Of a DNA stretch of 64,000 bases, positions 25,067 to 36,742 are shown one piece after another. The notes below the pieces were generated by a model that was not told the DNA's origin, did no database searches, and saw nothing but the letters and a program-made list of their open reading frames with translations. Each line of letters begins with the position of its first letter. The stretch's first letter is position 1. The position numbers and the translations under genes are program-made. The stretch is from Aspidapion aeneum (taxonomy: Eukaryota; Arthropoda; Insecta; Coleoptera; Brentidae). The DNA lies in assembly GCA_963576565.1 (NCBI GenBank), contig OY755048.1:7460136-7524135 (forward strand), in the 5' to 3' direction.

Positions 25067-25496
25067 GATAGTTTAAGTTGTGCTACGTATTTTTACGTAA
25101 GCATGAGATTTGACAGTTACGCAAGCGCACTTCGTCACACCGTCGTCAAGGTCACGTTAGGAGCTTACGTATTTACGTTAGCTTACGGCAGTCTGCGGGC
25201 ACTATAACGTTACCAAATAATAGAATTGGCTGATTGACCGATCGAAAAATGAGGCGTAGACGATAATTTCCGCTTCCAGTACAAACGATTCTTTGCAAAT
25301 ATTCCTACTGTAGTTGAAAAGACAAAAAAAAAATTGTAACATCAAAAAAACACAGTGCCGAATTCCATATTCTCTGCTATTAGTAGACTTGTTATGGTAA
25401 CGTAAAAACATTCAACTTAAACTCAAATTTGGAACAACACGTAGAGCGCTTAACGTGCAGTTTTACGTAAAAATACGTAGCACAACTTAAACTATC
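25067..25496. mobile_element. 430-bp MITE with ~35-bp TIRs and TA duplication
   Basis: The left end GATAGTTTAAGTTGTGCTAC, continuing through a TACGTATTTTTACGTAA block, is matched in inverse orientation at the right end (about 25461-25496). TA flanks both sides (25065-25066 and 25497-25498). There is no ORF of note. A Tc1/mariner-type nonautonomous element is the simplest reading. Confidence 0.8.
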
Positions 25497-25505
25497 TAGT
25501 AATTC

Positions 25506-25611
25506 GGTTTTTTATTATCAAAAACGTCGTTCATCAAAGCAAGAAAAGACCAAAATCGAAGTTTATCAAAACGGACAAAATCATGTTTTGATGAATGACT
25601 TTTTGATAATG
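25506..25611. repeat. Short hairpin, ~38-bp arms
   Basis: 25506-25540 (CGGTTTTTTATTATCAAAAA and on) pairs with 25574-25611 (ending TTTTTGATAATGAAAAACCG). The loop is about 33 bases. The size would suit either a miniature fold-back element or a small-RNA hairpin; the sequence does not decide. Confidence 0.7.
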
Positions 25612-27132
25612 AAAAACCGTTTCTGTTCTTCGAAGGTTTTTTTTATTTGTCCTTTATGATAAACTATGAGGTCCCTATTTGAATAAGGGTGTTGATTTTA
25701 TTTGAAATAAACGATGCCACTAAGTATCTATAACCTGAGCGATCAACGATTTTCGCATAATTAAGATAATTACATCACATGTTTGATCAATAAATATTTT
25801 AATAAAATGCTCGAGTATTTAAATCAAATAATTTATATTAATTAATTTGCGATCTATTTGAGTTAAATGCGTCTATGATTAGCTGAATTGTAGCACAGCA
25901 GATTGAAGCGTATAGGTATATGTATTTGAGGTACCCATATATTTTTGTATTTTCTAGTATGTATTTTATGTAGTTGATTCAATTTTACAAATAATTGGCA
26001 TATATACTTGGTTCAAGTATATATTCATATGACCCAAGAATTCTTTTTCTGTGTTTGTGTATGTGTGCATGTAGAATCTGTATATGTATTTATTGGAGGT
26101 AGCGTCTATAAAACACCCCAAATCGATCAAAAAAATTATGAAACATAATTTGATGAATTATTTAAGAAAATAGCATTTTTATTTTAGTTCTGTTAAATAG
26201 AAAGACGTGAGGATGAGTAAATATAGTGATTTATGTATCCTACCTAAACATTTGGACAAACCAGTCCAGCTTGATTGAAAAAGGGCTTTCAATAGGGGAC
26301 TAGCAAATAATAATAATGCATTTATTTGCTTTCCTCGTATTTTCTGTACTCGCATGATGGAAAAGAGCATTGGCGTGCAGATTTAATTATTTTAAAGATG
26401 CCGCTTTATAATCTTGGTCTCTGTATCCTAGAGGCAGAGGCCGTGCCAAAAAAATTACCTAACGGTTATATAGAGGGGGACCCAAGGCGTTACAAAATAT
26501 TACGGAGGTAAGAGGGGAAAATGTGTCAGCGTTAAGTTCAGTGACGGATCCAGGGGGGAGGGCAGAGGGGGAGTACAAAAATAGGGATGTTTTTAGTAGT
26601 TTTTGCCCTTCCCCGCATGTGACACCACTATATAAAATTTTAAAATTTTGAATTTAGAATCTTATTTATCATCAAATATGCATACATACAGTGCATACAG
26701 ATTCAAAATTTAATTGTAAATAATTTTAAAGTTAGGTATAGAGAAAAATCGTCTTTAAGATGTCCTATTCAAAGTGGCGTAGCTCCCTAAGGAACCATTT
26801 GCGGACCCACATTAATGGGATCTTTCTCTCTTATTTTTGGGGAAGAACTACAACCCCGAAACATGGCCCTTACTTTTGAATTATACTGTATTCAGTTAAG
26901 TCCCATAAATTAACTTTTATTGACTTTCATAGTTTACGTATACTAGGTAAAGGATTATAATAATAATATAGAATCATTGTCAACAAAATAAAAATTTACC
27001 TATCTGCAACTGTTTGTTGCAAATTCGTAATTACTTATGTGAATCTTTCCAAAAAACCAAAAATCTAATAACTCTTAGATTGCTATAGGCCATGGTAGGT
27101 TTGCGATATGATTTTTGTCGTTCCTTAGGTGA
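25612..27132. other. Noncoding trh intron
   Basis: No gene recognised. A stretch beginning CAGTGACGGATCCAGG at about 26538 resembles the left end of the G-rich hAT MITEs seen elsewhere, but no matching right end was found. Confidence 0.3.
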
Positions 27133-27140
27133 CTATCTTA

Positions 27141-27527
27141 CATGGGCGTAGTCAGGGTCTCGCTCAGTGCGGGGCAAAAAGCAAAAAATTTTATAGCTCC
27201 CCTTTAATTCTCGTGTTACAAAATGAGCTAAAGCCAGGATGGGGCAGGTGACAGCGGCGTCGCCTGCCTGAACGGGCGGGGGGGGGGGGGAGGCAACAGC
27301 TAAAAAAGGCGCCCATCAAAAATCTTGCGACCAAAAAAAAAGGTCATCATGTCTTTAGTTTTCTTTGCCGCCCTCTCAATTTGCCTGCTACTTAATAAAG
27401 GGGCGCAGTACCCTCGGGGCGGGGGGGGGCGACAAACCCCCCGCGCCCCCCCACGCTATGCCACTGGCAGGTAACAAGCCAGGGTGGGGCAAGTGCACCA
27501 CCCTGCCCCACCCTGACTACGCCCATG
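27141..27527. mobile_element. hAT-type MITE with 8-bp duplication CTATCTTA
   Basis: The ends are CATGGGCGTAGTCAGGGT and its inverse ACCCTGACTACGCCCATG. They are flanked by CTATCTTA at 27133-27140 and 27528-27535. The interior holds long G runs and a GGCGCCC segment shared with the elements at 40888-41248 and 42248-42487, possibly a nested relative. Confidence 0.85.
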
Positions 27528-27905
27528 CTATCTTACGTTAACTTGACGTGCATAAATAAAATAAATGGATCCTTGACAGATCTGATACCTTCCTAGCCCA
27601 TTATCACACTCCACGCTTTATTAAAATTAAAAAAAGTTTTTTGTAAATGCCTATTTTAAAAACAATAGGAGCTTTTGATATTTTCAAATTATTGACAAAA
27701 ATGTGTTCTACTATATTCCGAGTGGCGGATCCTGGATGTCCAAGGGGAGGGATCAAGGAGGCAGCATAAGCCTAGGGTGACCATATCTGCTTAGCGCAAA
27801 AGGAGGAAGTCAGAGACAAAAAAGCCGGATTTTCGATAAAAAAGTCGGACAAAATCGGTCAGTTTAAGAAACCGACCAAAAACAAGTACGTACCTTGGGA
27901 CGAAA

Positions 27906-28447
27906 AGAATAGAATAGAATAGAACAGTGCTTTATTGTCAAGAACAAAAATTCAGTGGACAAAGCAGGCTAAGTCTAACTTATCTATACTCTTTTAAATA
28001 ATAATAATAATAACAAAATATATATTAAAAGTTACACATCACAGGCATTCAGATGATACTTATATAAAATAATAATAAAATAATAGTTACACACAATTAC
28101 TATTTTTTTTTAACATAAATAACATAATAAATTTTTGATTAACATCTAAATTTGTCAAACTAGAATAGAATAAAACAGTGCTTTATTGTCAAGAACAAAA
28201 ATTCCGTGGACAAAGCAGGCTCAGTCTAACTTATCTATACTCTTTAAAATAATAATAATAAAAAAATATATATATTAAAAGTTACACATCACAGGCATTT
28301 AGATGATAGTTGTATAAAATAATAATAAAATAATAGTTACACACAACTACAACAGGCTACAAATTTTCTTTAAATATTAGAAAATAACAATAAAAACAAA
28401 GTCAAATAACTAAAAACAGATTAACATCTAAATTTGTCAAACTCAAT
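27906..28447 (-). repeat. Duplicated LINE 3' end, ~251-bp period
   Basis: Two near-identical blocks start with AGAATAGAAT, followed by CAGTGCTTTATTGTCAAGAA (27925 and 28176), CAAAGCAGGCT, and TTACACATCACAGGCATT. On the minus strand each ends with an AATAAAG signal and a TATTC repeat tail, so they are LINE 3' ends. One belongs to the ORF at 28477-28962. The other is a second truncated insertion or a tandem copy. Confidence 0.75.
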
Positions 28448-28476
28448 AAAACTAATACAATAAATAAAACCATACA

Positions 28477-28962
28477 TTATTGTAACCCATCCTCAAAAAA
28501 TTCTGGTAGGTTGTAAAAGAATCTTTCTATTAGAATTCGTTTTAATTTTCTTCTAAACAGCTTAATGGAGCCAGCACATCTAACATGTATTGGTAAGTGA
28601 TTAAAAATTTTTCTTCCCTCGTAAAATATAGATTTTTGTGCTAAAACACTTTTTGGGATAGGAAGAGAAATATTGTTTTTTTGTCTTGTTACTCGGTTTG
28701 TGTCTACCATAGGCCTGTTATTAAACTTTTTATACACAAGGCTTGACGTTTCAAGAATGTAGATAGAAGTAAGAGTCAGTATTTCAAGGCTCTTAAAATA
28801 AGGTCTGCAGGATTCCCTTTGGTGCACATTAACAATAAAACGGACTGCTTTTTTTTGTAAAATAAAAAGAAGCTTAAGCAAATATTTACTTGCTGATCGC
28901 CAAAATGGGATCCCATATCTAAGATGAGACTGACTAGAACCTGAATTTGCAAAGAAAAACAC
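28477..28962 (-). pseudogene. LINE RT C-terminal domain, Jockey-like
   Basis: A 161-codon frame encodes the region after the RT palm of Jockey-superfamily LINEs: HLRYGIPFW, a LFILQKKAVRFI block, RESCRPYFKSLEILTLTSIY, and near the end KIFNHLPIHVR and LFRRKLKRILIER. It ends in a stop and is followed by the duplicated 3' UTR at 27906-28447. Upstream RT motifs are absent, so this is a 5'-truncated copy. The frame is uninterrupted, so the insertion is fairly recent. The endonuclease and palm regions are missing, so it is not autonomous. Confidence 0.8.
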
Positions 28963-29162
28963 TATGAAAAATCACCTGAAAAAAACTTGACCAAAGAGCC
29001 CCTCTTTGCTCAACTAGCCGAGCCATGTGCAGAAAAACGAAGCAAACAAAATAGTTTGGAGGGGGGGGGGTTGAAGATGGCATAGAGCACCTCACGATGA
29101 ATAAAACATGTACCACACAAAAAGATTTGTATGATAAAAATGGCAAGGTTTGTGAAATTTAC

Positions 29163-32100
29163 AAAAATACTCTGCCAATATATGGGCCCCTAAGCTCACA
29201 CCAGGTACTATATTTATAGTGTACGTGTGAGCTAATATAACTAAAAACTGAAATATATTTTATTCAACTCCAGACTAAATTACCTTTTGTTTGATACCAC
29301 ACAAGCCATGTTTTGACTTAAACTCAAATTTTTGAAATCTACCCCCCACCCTTAAGAAAAACAAAAACTAAAATGTATTTTGTTAAACTCCGGACTCAAT
29401 CACCTTTCGTTTGATATCACACACGCCATATTTTCACTTAAACTCTAATTTTTGAAATATACCCCACCCTTTTTTTAAAATAAATTAAAATTTATTTTGT
29501 TTAACTCCAGACTCAATTACCTTTCGTTTGATATCACACACGTCATATTTTCACATAAACTCTAATTTTTGAAATCTACCCCCACCCTTTTATTTGGTTT
29601 GTGTTCGGGGGATTTTGTTCATTTTTAAATGGGACCATCTCGATCCAAGACCCAGCCTAGTTACTAAATATCATTAAAATCGGCCAAGCGGTTTTTGAGT
29701 TATGCGCGTTGGTCGTTACAGACAGACATACAGACAGACAGACACCCAACAAACATTTAAAGTTGTAACGACGAAACCCCAACTAGAAAGAATTTCTTAA
29801 AAGTAACCGCAACGTACTCCCGCTACGTCTCAGTATACCATACAGCGACGTTATAATTCCCTAAGTGGGGAACCAATTTCTGGTTATAACTACTTGGCCA
29901 AGTGTTTAAAGTCACTGTAGTAACAACTACACTACTACGTCGTAGCCAGGTATCTACTACGTCGTAGAGGCTGTTTTTTTTCCGTAATGGCATAAAAGTT
30001 GCGATGTAGTTGCAAATAATATAATCGTTTCTTTTTGGTAGAATTGTTACCCAATATGGTGGACACAACAGTAAAACTCGCTTAGTTTTTTTGTTTGGTT
30101 ATGGTTATAATATGTACTATGTTATCCAAAAGTGTGAGAATTTACGAGCAGAGGATCAAAATTCGAGTGCGACGCAAAGTTTTTTGTATAACATGCATTA
30201 TATATATTGCAAAAAACCGGTGCGCCCGTAAAATTGAGCCGTTTTCTGGTAGCTGATGGAATTTTTGTGTTGTGATTTTGGAGGTTATGTTTTCATAATC
30301 GACAGTTAACTCCAACAAATGGTGCTTAAGAAGAGCATTTTTGGTAAGCTTCAACTAATTTGTTTCTAAAGTAGTATAGCTCTTTAATATGAGCTCATAA
30401 ATTGACAACAAAAATATTAAATTTTCTTTCTTACATAAAAACATGGCGTCCCAAACTATATTCCCTGATAGTCGAAAGGGTTACTTGAAAGTGAGCCTAA
30501 GTTACGGCAACGTGTCACTTACGACTTTTATGTCGGCATTCCTTTTTAGTTCTAGATAACACACTCGAATTTCTACTCCTTCGTTGCAGAAACGTATGAT
30601 TAACTAGCTTTCGCCACTAGAAAACATCTACAGAGTGATAGGAACCACGCGATAAGTATAAACTACTACCCTTAAGTTATTGGGGTGTCGCCACTTGTCA
30701 TTTGCCGTTTCTGGCAACAACAGCACCACTGCTTATAGGTTATGTACGAACGTGAATTTGTGGTAGGTTTTAAAACAAAAACAAGATAAATTAAATTCCA
30801 TTATAACAATAAATGAAGTGCCAATAAAAAGTGTTTTTTAAAAATGTATGTTGCAGTCGAGAGCATGATCTCTATTCTAGAATTTCTACGAAGTGTTGGT
30901 CAAGGAACTAAAAGAACGTAGTCACATCAATGAAGTCAACTTATTGTTACTTTTTTATTTACACATTGCTCTCACAATTCGTATGTACTATTTTTTATTG
31001 TTTTTAGATATTTTGGCATTGTCAATATTCAGTAATTTTTATTACTATAAGCCCTATAAGTAAAAAAACAATCTCTGAGACTTGTTAGATCGCTTAGAAA
31101 TCCGCATGTAACCACGATATATCTAACTTGTTTTTTTATTAGCCGCAAACAGCGCAAAAGTTCCTAGATGAAGTCTAGCATATCCCAGAGGTTATTTTAG
31201 GGGCCGTGCATAAATTAGATATTAGGGACCTATTGCAATAAAGCCTGGCACAAAACACAGCACAAATTTAAGTTTATTCACTTCAAACCAAGCTTTAACA
31301 ACAGCACAAATTTGAAGAAAACCAAAAAGAATTATTGACCCAAGCTCAACACATAAAATGAATCACAGTGAGACACGACACGTCAGCACAAGAGGCATAG
31401 ATAAACGAATTCGGTTTAGTCCGCACAAGAGGGTTACGATGGCGATAGGGTGGTGCCACAGCACAAACCACGAACGACCGTAAAGACAGTGAATAGAACA
31501 GCAACAAGTAGCGTAAAAGATTAAGGATGGAGATTAAGCATGGACCAGGGAATTCTTAAAATCCGTGTGCGGTACTCGATACTTTGGATCAATATTTTGC
31601 ATTTTGATTGTTTTGCAAAATGGTCAAGCAATGAGCTCGAAAAAATGGACTGCTCAAGGCAGTTAAAAAAATATTTGCAAAACTATTCCTAATATTCCCA
31701 TGTTATAAAAGGAGTCACAAAAAGTAGGGTTAAGAATGTGTGCGACAAAGATGCGACTTCAAAAAGTCTACGTTTTCAAAGTAGAAACAGGAAGGAGAGA
31801 TTACTTTAAAAGATCGACATTTAAAAAAAGTCAAAGTAGTTGCGGCTTTAAAGTTGATCCACAAAGTTATTTTGTCTACATTGTTACATCAGATGTTACT
31901 ATGATAACACAAACTTTTGTGGTAAAAATTAAAGTTATAATGTAGTTGTCGGATATACTTGTTTGGGACTCCAATGAAGCTTAACTTTCTAGTGGTAATT
32001 AAGTAGGATATAAAAGTCAGGGCGACTACGAAATAACGACTAAAAAGAAAGTAAAACTTTAGCAACGTCCTATTGTGGTAGAGAAGACTATCAGAATCGA

Positions 32101-32298
32101 CTATCAACAAACAATCCTAAGAAGTAGTTTAGAGGGTCGTTTTTACGAAACATCTACTATTTCCTGATACTAAATAGTAGTTAGAACTAAAAAGTAACAA
32201 ATTTTGGTTGGGATCACCACATTTCTACTATAAGAATGTAGCAAAGCCTTTAGAACATGTAGCCGCTACTATAAATGTTAGTTGGGACAGACAGACAT

Positions 32299-32360
<62 letters not shown>

Positions 32361-32499
32361 GGCGCAACAAAAAAGTTTCAAAATCATCTGAAACGCAAAG
32401 ATATATTAAAATTTTTGAAATCGGAGCAACTTTTTTTTTCTCGAAAAAATTAGGATCACCATAGCTCACACTACTATAGTATAGTATATGTGTGAGCTA
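29163..32499 (-). mobile_element. Family A element, copy 2, split by an insertion
   Basis: The minisatellite half and conserved block lie at 29163-29744. The rest of the microsatellite, the GTTGCTCCGATTT block and the terminal palindrome lie at 32287-32499. The 2.5 kb between them is another element that landed in the microsatellite. Orientation is inverse to copy 1. Peptide frames over the GACA run are artefacts. Confidence 0.85.
29745..32286. mobile_element. 2.5-kb CCCAAC-ended DNA element, unclassified
   Basis: The left end CCCAACAAACATTTAAAGT and the inverse of the right end, CCCAACTAACATTTATAGT, are inverted termini. The host site is a GACA repeat, so the target duplication length (3, 7 or 11 bp) cannot be read. 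Left subterminal sequence is rich in short motifs such as CTACTACGTCGTAG (29930-29970). The interior has no recognisable transposase and includes a left end of the GGACTTATTGCAATA-type MITE (about 31225). It is probably nonautonomous. The superfamily is not assigned. Confidence 0.7.
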
Positions 32500-32643
32500 A
32501 AATTAAGCACTCTTTGTACAGGTAGTTCCTGCAATATCAAAAAAATACCAAAAAAAGGAAAAAACTTCGAAAAAATTTCGACTTGTAAAAAATTACACCC
32601 CAGAAAAATATTTCTAAATAAATGGATCGATGACGGATCTGAC

Positions 32644-33143
32644 ACCTTCCTAGCTAGCCTATTATCACACTTCAAGTGAAGCCATGATAATATATTAGCC
32701 TTGAAAGCAGTTTTTTGTAAATATCTTAGAAACTAAAGCTCCTACAAAGTTTTTAGTTATAACACGAACTATTGAGCAAAACATTGTCTACTATATTACG
32801 AAAACAGTGTATTGATACGATGCTTCGGTAAAAAGTTAGCATTTTTTTAATTTGTTAATGTCAAAAAACTGTCAATAGCATTAATGGATTTTGACCAAAA
32901 TCCAATCAGCTTATAAGAGTGTCGAACACTATTTTACTTGAAAATTTTATGAAAATCGGTTTAGCGGTTTGGGAGCTATCGTGTTACGGACAGAAATAAT
33001 ATACACACAGACAGACATCACCACGATATTGCTAGCATAGGTCAAAATACATCCAGATAACACATTCTTGGCGTTATCTCAAAAAAAATTTTTTCGTCGA
33101 AAATAATACCTTCTCTAGCCATTATTACGCGAGCTAGGAAGGT
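32644..33143. mobile_element. Family C MITE, full copy (ACCTTCCTAGCT ends)
   Basis: ACCTTCCTAGCT at 32644 is mirrored by AGCTAGGAAGGT ending at 33143. The interior has AATCGGTTTAGCGGTTTGGG, an ACAGACAG run and AACACATTCTTGGCGTTATC. These last blocks recur at 35150-35297. A left-end relative is at about 27575-27725. No target duplication was found. Confidence 0.65.
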
Positions 33144-33426
33144 AAAAATATTGAAAAAGGGGCTTAAAAATAATTAAGCACGTAAAAATATAGAAAACAA
33201 TTTTTGCAATATAAACAAATTCTGAAAGTACAAAAATCGAGGCGCAGGCGAATATTTTTGATAAAAATCGCGGTTTAAAAAAAAATGTTGAAAACTTTTT
33301 GGGTAAAATGAAAAAAAGTAAATTGTGCATATCTATAATAAATGGTCTCAAAAATTTTCGGGGAAAATGATACCAAATGCAAAAGTTTCAAAACATGTCC
33401 GGCTTTATCCGGACGTATGGTCACCC

Positions 33427-33720
33427 TAATAAACCAAACACAAAACCACAGGCGAAAATTTTTGGAAAATGAAGTGGTTTGTAAGAAATTTTTTAAAAAT
33501 TGTTATGCATGGAGTATTTTTTTGCGATGCTACGTAAAAAAGTTGCAATTTTTTAATTTTTGCCTGTCATTAGCATTTTGACCAAAATCTAACCAGCTCG
33601 TTACAGTGTAGAACATATTGTTCATAAAAATCTCATAAAAATTGGTCCAGAGCACAGTGCCATGACCTTAACCCAAAAATAAATGGGCAATAGAACGCGT
33701 CAACTTTCCGATCAATGTTC
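33427..33720. other. Noncoding trh intron
   Basis: No gene or repeat limit recognised. Text around 33580-33650 resembles family C interior sequence (GACCAAAATCTAACCAGC). Confidence 0.3.
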
Positions 33721-33723
33721 TAA

Positions 33724-34564
33724 AGCGGCCCTCTCACGATCAGTATTATTACTGACAGTATTTCATCAGTATTCTTTACTTCACCTCACATAATCAGTAT
33801 TTATGTCAGTATTCAGTTTGGTCTTTTCTTTCATATTGTTCAGAGCCGCCTTTCTTACTTTAAATTTATTTTTATTAAAAATGGATACGAAACGTAAGGC
33901 TTGTGTTGCAATTATATTATATTGTGCAAGTGTAAAGGAACGCTGTTGGGTTAAAAAATGGATATCTAAACGTGAAACATTTACCCATTTAAATTTGTTA
34001 AATTACATTGAGCCCAGAGGATTACCGAAATTATTTTCGAATGAGCAGTAATACATACTGTGAGCTTCTAAATATGCTAAGGCCATATATCACCAAACAA
34101 AATACAAATACGAGGGAAGCAATATCAGCAAACGAAAGGCTAGCGGTAACACTGCGTTTTTTAGCCACTGGGAGATCATTTGAAGATCTGATTTGAGATC
34201 CCGTTTTCTTTTTGTCCCGAGTAATCATTTAATGTAATGTTCCACAACTCAGTCATCGATAAATTGTTTTAAAATAGATTTTTTTGATTCCTCTTGTTCA
34301 CTCTCGACATCTGATCGGGGTGAATTTACTGGGAGCAGCAGTCGACGTTGTTTCTATGGCTGCGCTTTAAATACTGATAAATTACTGATACTCCTACTCA
34401 GACGATCAGTGTTTTCTCAGTATTTAAGCTCCGCCCAAATACTTTCAGGGTTCCGAAAGTATCATAAGTATACTGATGGTTTATCAGTATTTGCCCTCAC
34501 ACGGTCAGTAATACTGTCAGTATTCCGAAATACTGTCAGTAATACTGATCGTGTGAGGGCCGCT
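33724..34564 (+). mobile_element. PIF/Harbinger element, internally deleted
   Basis: The left end AGCGGCCCTCTCACGATCAG and the inverse of the right end, AGCGGCCCTCACACGATCAG, are long inverted termini rich in CAGTATTACTGA units. They are flanked by TAA at 33721-33723 and 34565-34567, the TWA duplication of this superfamily. At 841 bp it is too short for an intact element with both the nuclease and the Myb-like protein. Confidence 0.9.
33881..34196 (+). pseudogene. Harbinger nuclease (HARBI1-like), N-terminal piece
   Basis: The frame from the ATG at 33881 gives WVKKWISKRETFTHLNLLNY. A one-base frame change near 34005 leads to PEDYRNYFRMSSNTYCELL and then ERLAVTLRFLATGRSFEDL with a stop at 34194-34196. 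These blocks open HARBI1-type proteins ahead of the DDE nuclease domain. The catalytic domain is absent because of the internal deletion. Confidence 0.8.
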
Positions 34565-34567
34565 TAA

Positions 34568-34999
34568 CAAAACTTAGGGTATATCAATGTGTACACTCAG
34601 CAAGCCTATACCTAGTCATTCTCATCCGAGATTATATAAAACTTTTTCACGAGGGATCGTTGAAGGCAAATAACGGCGGTTAGCGACAGTTGCATTTGCA
34701 GAACATCCAAAAAGCTGCAATTCGCTGCAAAGATGGCAGGACTAGAACATTTAAAGGTGAAACTTCTTTAGCTTCCCATCAAGCTCTAGATCTTAACTTA
34801 GACCAAGATCCGATGAGAAGACTCTCGTTAACTTCTCAATCTCACATATCATTACAAATCAAAATTAATACAAAAAAAAGGAACGAAAACAGATGGAGAG
34901 GTTGAAAAGTTCATAAAAGCGGGAGAATCTTCAATTCGATCAAATGTTGTATTAAGTTCAAATAAAGAAGTTACTTATTCAAAATAATTTTTGTATCTA
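34568..34999. other. Noncoding, nothing recognised
   Basis: The 71-codon frame at 34690-34905 has no recognisable domain. In trh direction this is early intron 1. Confidence 0.35.
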
Positions 35000-35297
35000 A
35001 GTGTTAGCAATCCCTACTATCATCTTAATAAATGTTGCTCAAGGGCCAATAAATATTTCAAACAAATTTGGATAAAATCACTTTAACTGTTCTCGAGATA
35101 AGAGTTTTGTCCTGAATTTTCATATACTCAAGGCACTGTGCGGCTGTTCCGGAGCTATGGGAATGCAAGACACACACACGGGCAGACGTCACGACGAGAG
35201 TGCTAAGATAGGTCCAAATACACCCAAATAACACATTTTCGGCGTTATCTTAAAAACAATTTGTTCTCTAGCTATTGCTGCGTGGGCTAGGAAGGTA
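35000..35297. mobile_element. Family C MITE, right part
   Basis: Shares AACACATTTTCGGCGTTATC and the closing GGGCTAGGAAGGT with the copy at 32644-33143. The left end was not found. It lies within 50 bp of the trh exon 1 donor. Confidence 0.55.
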
Positions 35298-35342
35298 AAA
35301 AAAATCAAAGCAAATAAAATAATAATTAATTATAAAACATGC

Positions 35343-35518
35343 CCTGGTTCAAGTAGAGGAGTCTGTTTGTAGGGCACACACAGATCCGCCGGTACAAACC
35401 AGGAGTGCGTGAAGGCCGGATTTATGTTGACTCCCAATCCTATGGGTCCAGTTTGATGGTGTCTTTGGAAGCCCGAACTAACTGCGTAGTCCATCGCCAC
35501 TGCTTGATACGGAAGCAT
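35343..35518 (-). CDS. trh: trachealess, first coding exon
   Basis: Starts at ATG (35516-35518) with MLPYQAVAMDYA, continues with FTHSWFVPADLC and ends LLEPG. This N-terminus precedes the bHLH in insect Trachealess, where the LEPG segment leads directly into [11 protein letters not shown]. The exon supplies 58 codons plus two bases. Exon 2 begins with one base that completes a Gly codon, so the two join in phase. The reading frame runs on only to HVL and a stop. The only junction that keeps the conserved protein leaves GCATGT as the donor, so the intron would be of GC-AG type. A CpG-rich stretch lies just upstream. The start is chosen by protein conservation and by being the first ATG of the frame. 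Confidence 0.9.
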
Positions 35519-36075
35519 ATTTATTTATTTACAAATCACACAATTTTACTGCACTAAGTGTTGTAAATATGCACATAGTTCTCATAATAAACGTTGTTTG
35601 ATATATGAGTCAAAGAGTTGTCCTTTTCACTAATACTTTCATTCATACTTCAGTTACTTTAAGAATAAAAGGGATATAGTAAACAGATACTCACTAATTA
35701 ACTACACTTAATATTGAATATGACACGTCATGTTCAAAAAATAATTCCAATTTAGCTAAAACGCGCCGTTTACCGCGCGTAACACCGGGAGTATTTAAAA
35801 AACGCCACCAACACGGGGGTAACTTCTAACTTTGAACGTGCAAAAGTTGTGACTAACAACCGCAAAGAAGTTAAGCTGCCCCGGTAACTCCGAGTACCGG
35901 ATGGGGCGTGGGCGGGCGTTTTCACATGGGCGCTTTTAGACGTTTCGGTTGGCGCGCAAGCACGCAGACACTTCGCCAAGCGCCAACAAGAGAGCCGATT
36001 CGTCGAACATCGACGCCCACGTTTCGCGCTTTTGCTCGATGCTATATCAACAAGTAGCCACGGATATGCAGCAAA
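35519..36075 (-). promoter_or_regulatory. trh: Putative trh 5' UTR and CpG-rich promoter
   Basis: Upstream of the trh start on the minus strand. 35755-36050 is markedly GC and CpG richer than the surrounding DNA (for example GGCGCGCAAGCACGCAGAC and CGTTTCGCGCTTTTGCTCG). No repeat copies were seen. A clear TATA box or initiator was not identified, so the transcription start is inferred from position and composition only. Confidence 0.5.
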
Positions 36076-36419
36076 ACAAAATTCTGACTACTGCTGATGT
36101 TTTTGCTTGAAAAAACGTTTTTCAATCTTTTTGATCCACTCTACTTCTTTTAGTGTCATTACAATTTTTAGCTTGATGAATCAGAGCCCTCCACTCTACC
36201 CGCTCTGGCAGGGTTGGATGGGCTCAAACCAACCGGCCCTGGCAATTTTTTTTTATTCGGACCTCGCTTCGGCACAACAATTTTACGGCAAAGAAAACGA
36301 AATATTGTGTTATTTTTGTTTTTGATATTATGGAGGTTTTGTTATTAAATAACATGCTAATTTTAAAGGATGTAATTTTCATTTTGAGAAAAAAAACTTC
36401 ATATAAACATATGTATGCA

Positions 36420-36608
36420 CAGTGGCGTATATAGAAAAAAGTTTTTGGGGGGGGCCGAGACAGTTTAGACAGTTTCGGGGGGGCCCAAGGCCTCATGAGG
36501 CTGTATTTTATGCTATTTTATGTTTGTATTCATGAAATATGTAGAAAATAGCTAAAAAAATCTTAGCTTCGGTGGGGGCCTCCCGGCCCCCCCTTAAATA
36601 CGCTACTG
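36420..36608. mobile_element. 189-bp hAT-type MITE, duplication TGTATGCA
   Basis: Ends CAGTGGCGTATATAG and, inverse, CAGTAGCGTATTTAAG. TGTATGCA flanks it at 36412-36419 and 36609-36616. The interior has G and C runs and the TGTATTTTATGCTATTTTA text shared with 41275-41305. Confidence 0.85.
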
Positions 36609-36742
36609 TGTATGCACGTCCTAAACATCCTAACTTGTGAGATACAAGGTGTTTAAAGACTTTCATAAAATCTGTGATAGGTACTGCTCTAGATATTTTT
36701 GTAAAGTTTTATATTCTGTATGCCTATATTAAACCCTAAGTA

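Larger units (their letters stand above)
27775..33426. mobile_element. Possible GGGTGACCATA-ended DNA element holding nested insertions
   Basis: GGGTGACCATA at 27775 is matched in inverse at 33416-33426, each bounded by TA (27773-27774 and 33427-33428). The perfect match is only 11 bp, followed by loosely similar CCGGA-containing text. The distance is explained by a LINE, a family A element with its own insertion, and a family C element inside. Two independent element ends are possible. Confidence 0.4.
13762..35342 (-). other. trh: trh intron 1, about 21.6 kb, transposon-filled
   Basis: The interval between the two trh coding exons is bounded on the minus strand by a GC dinucleotide at the donor (35342-35341) and CAG at the acceptor (13764-13762). 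Almost everything recognisable inside is repeat-derived: LINE fragments, a Tc1/IS630-like transposase ORF, fold-back elements, a Harbinger element and hAT MITEs. Other conserved host sequence may be hidden among them. Confidence 0.85.
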
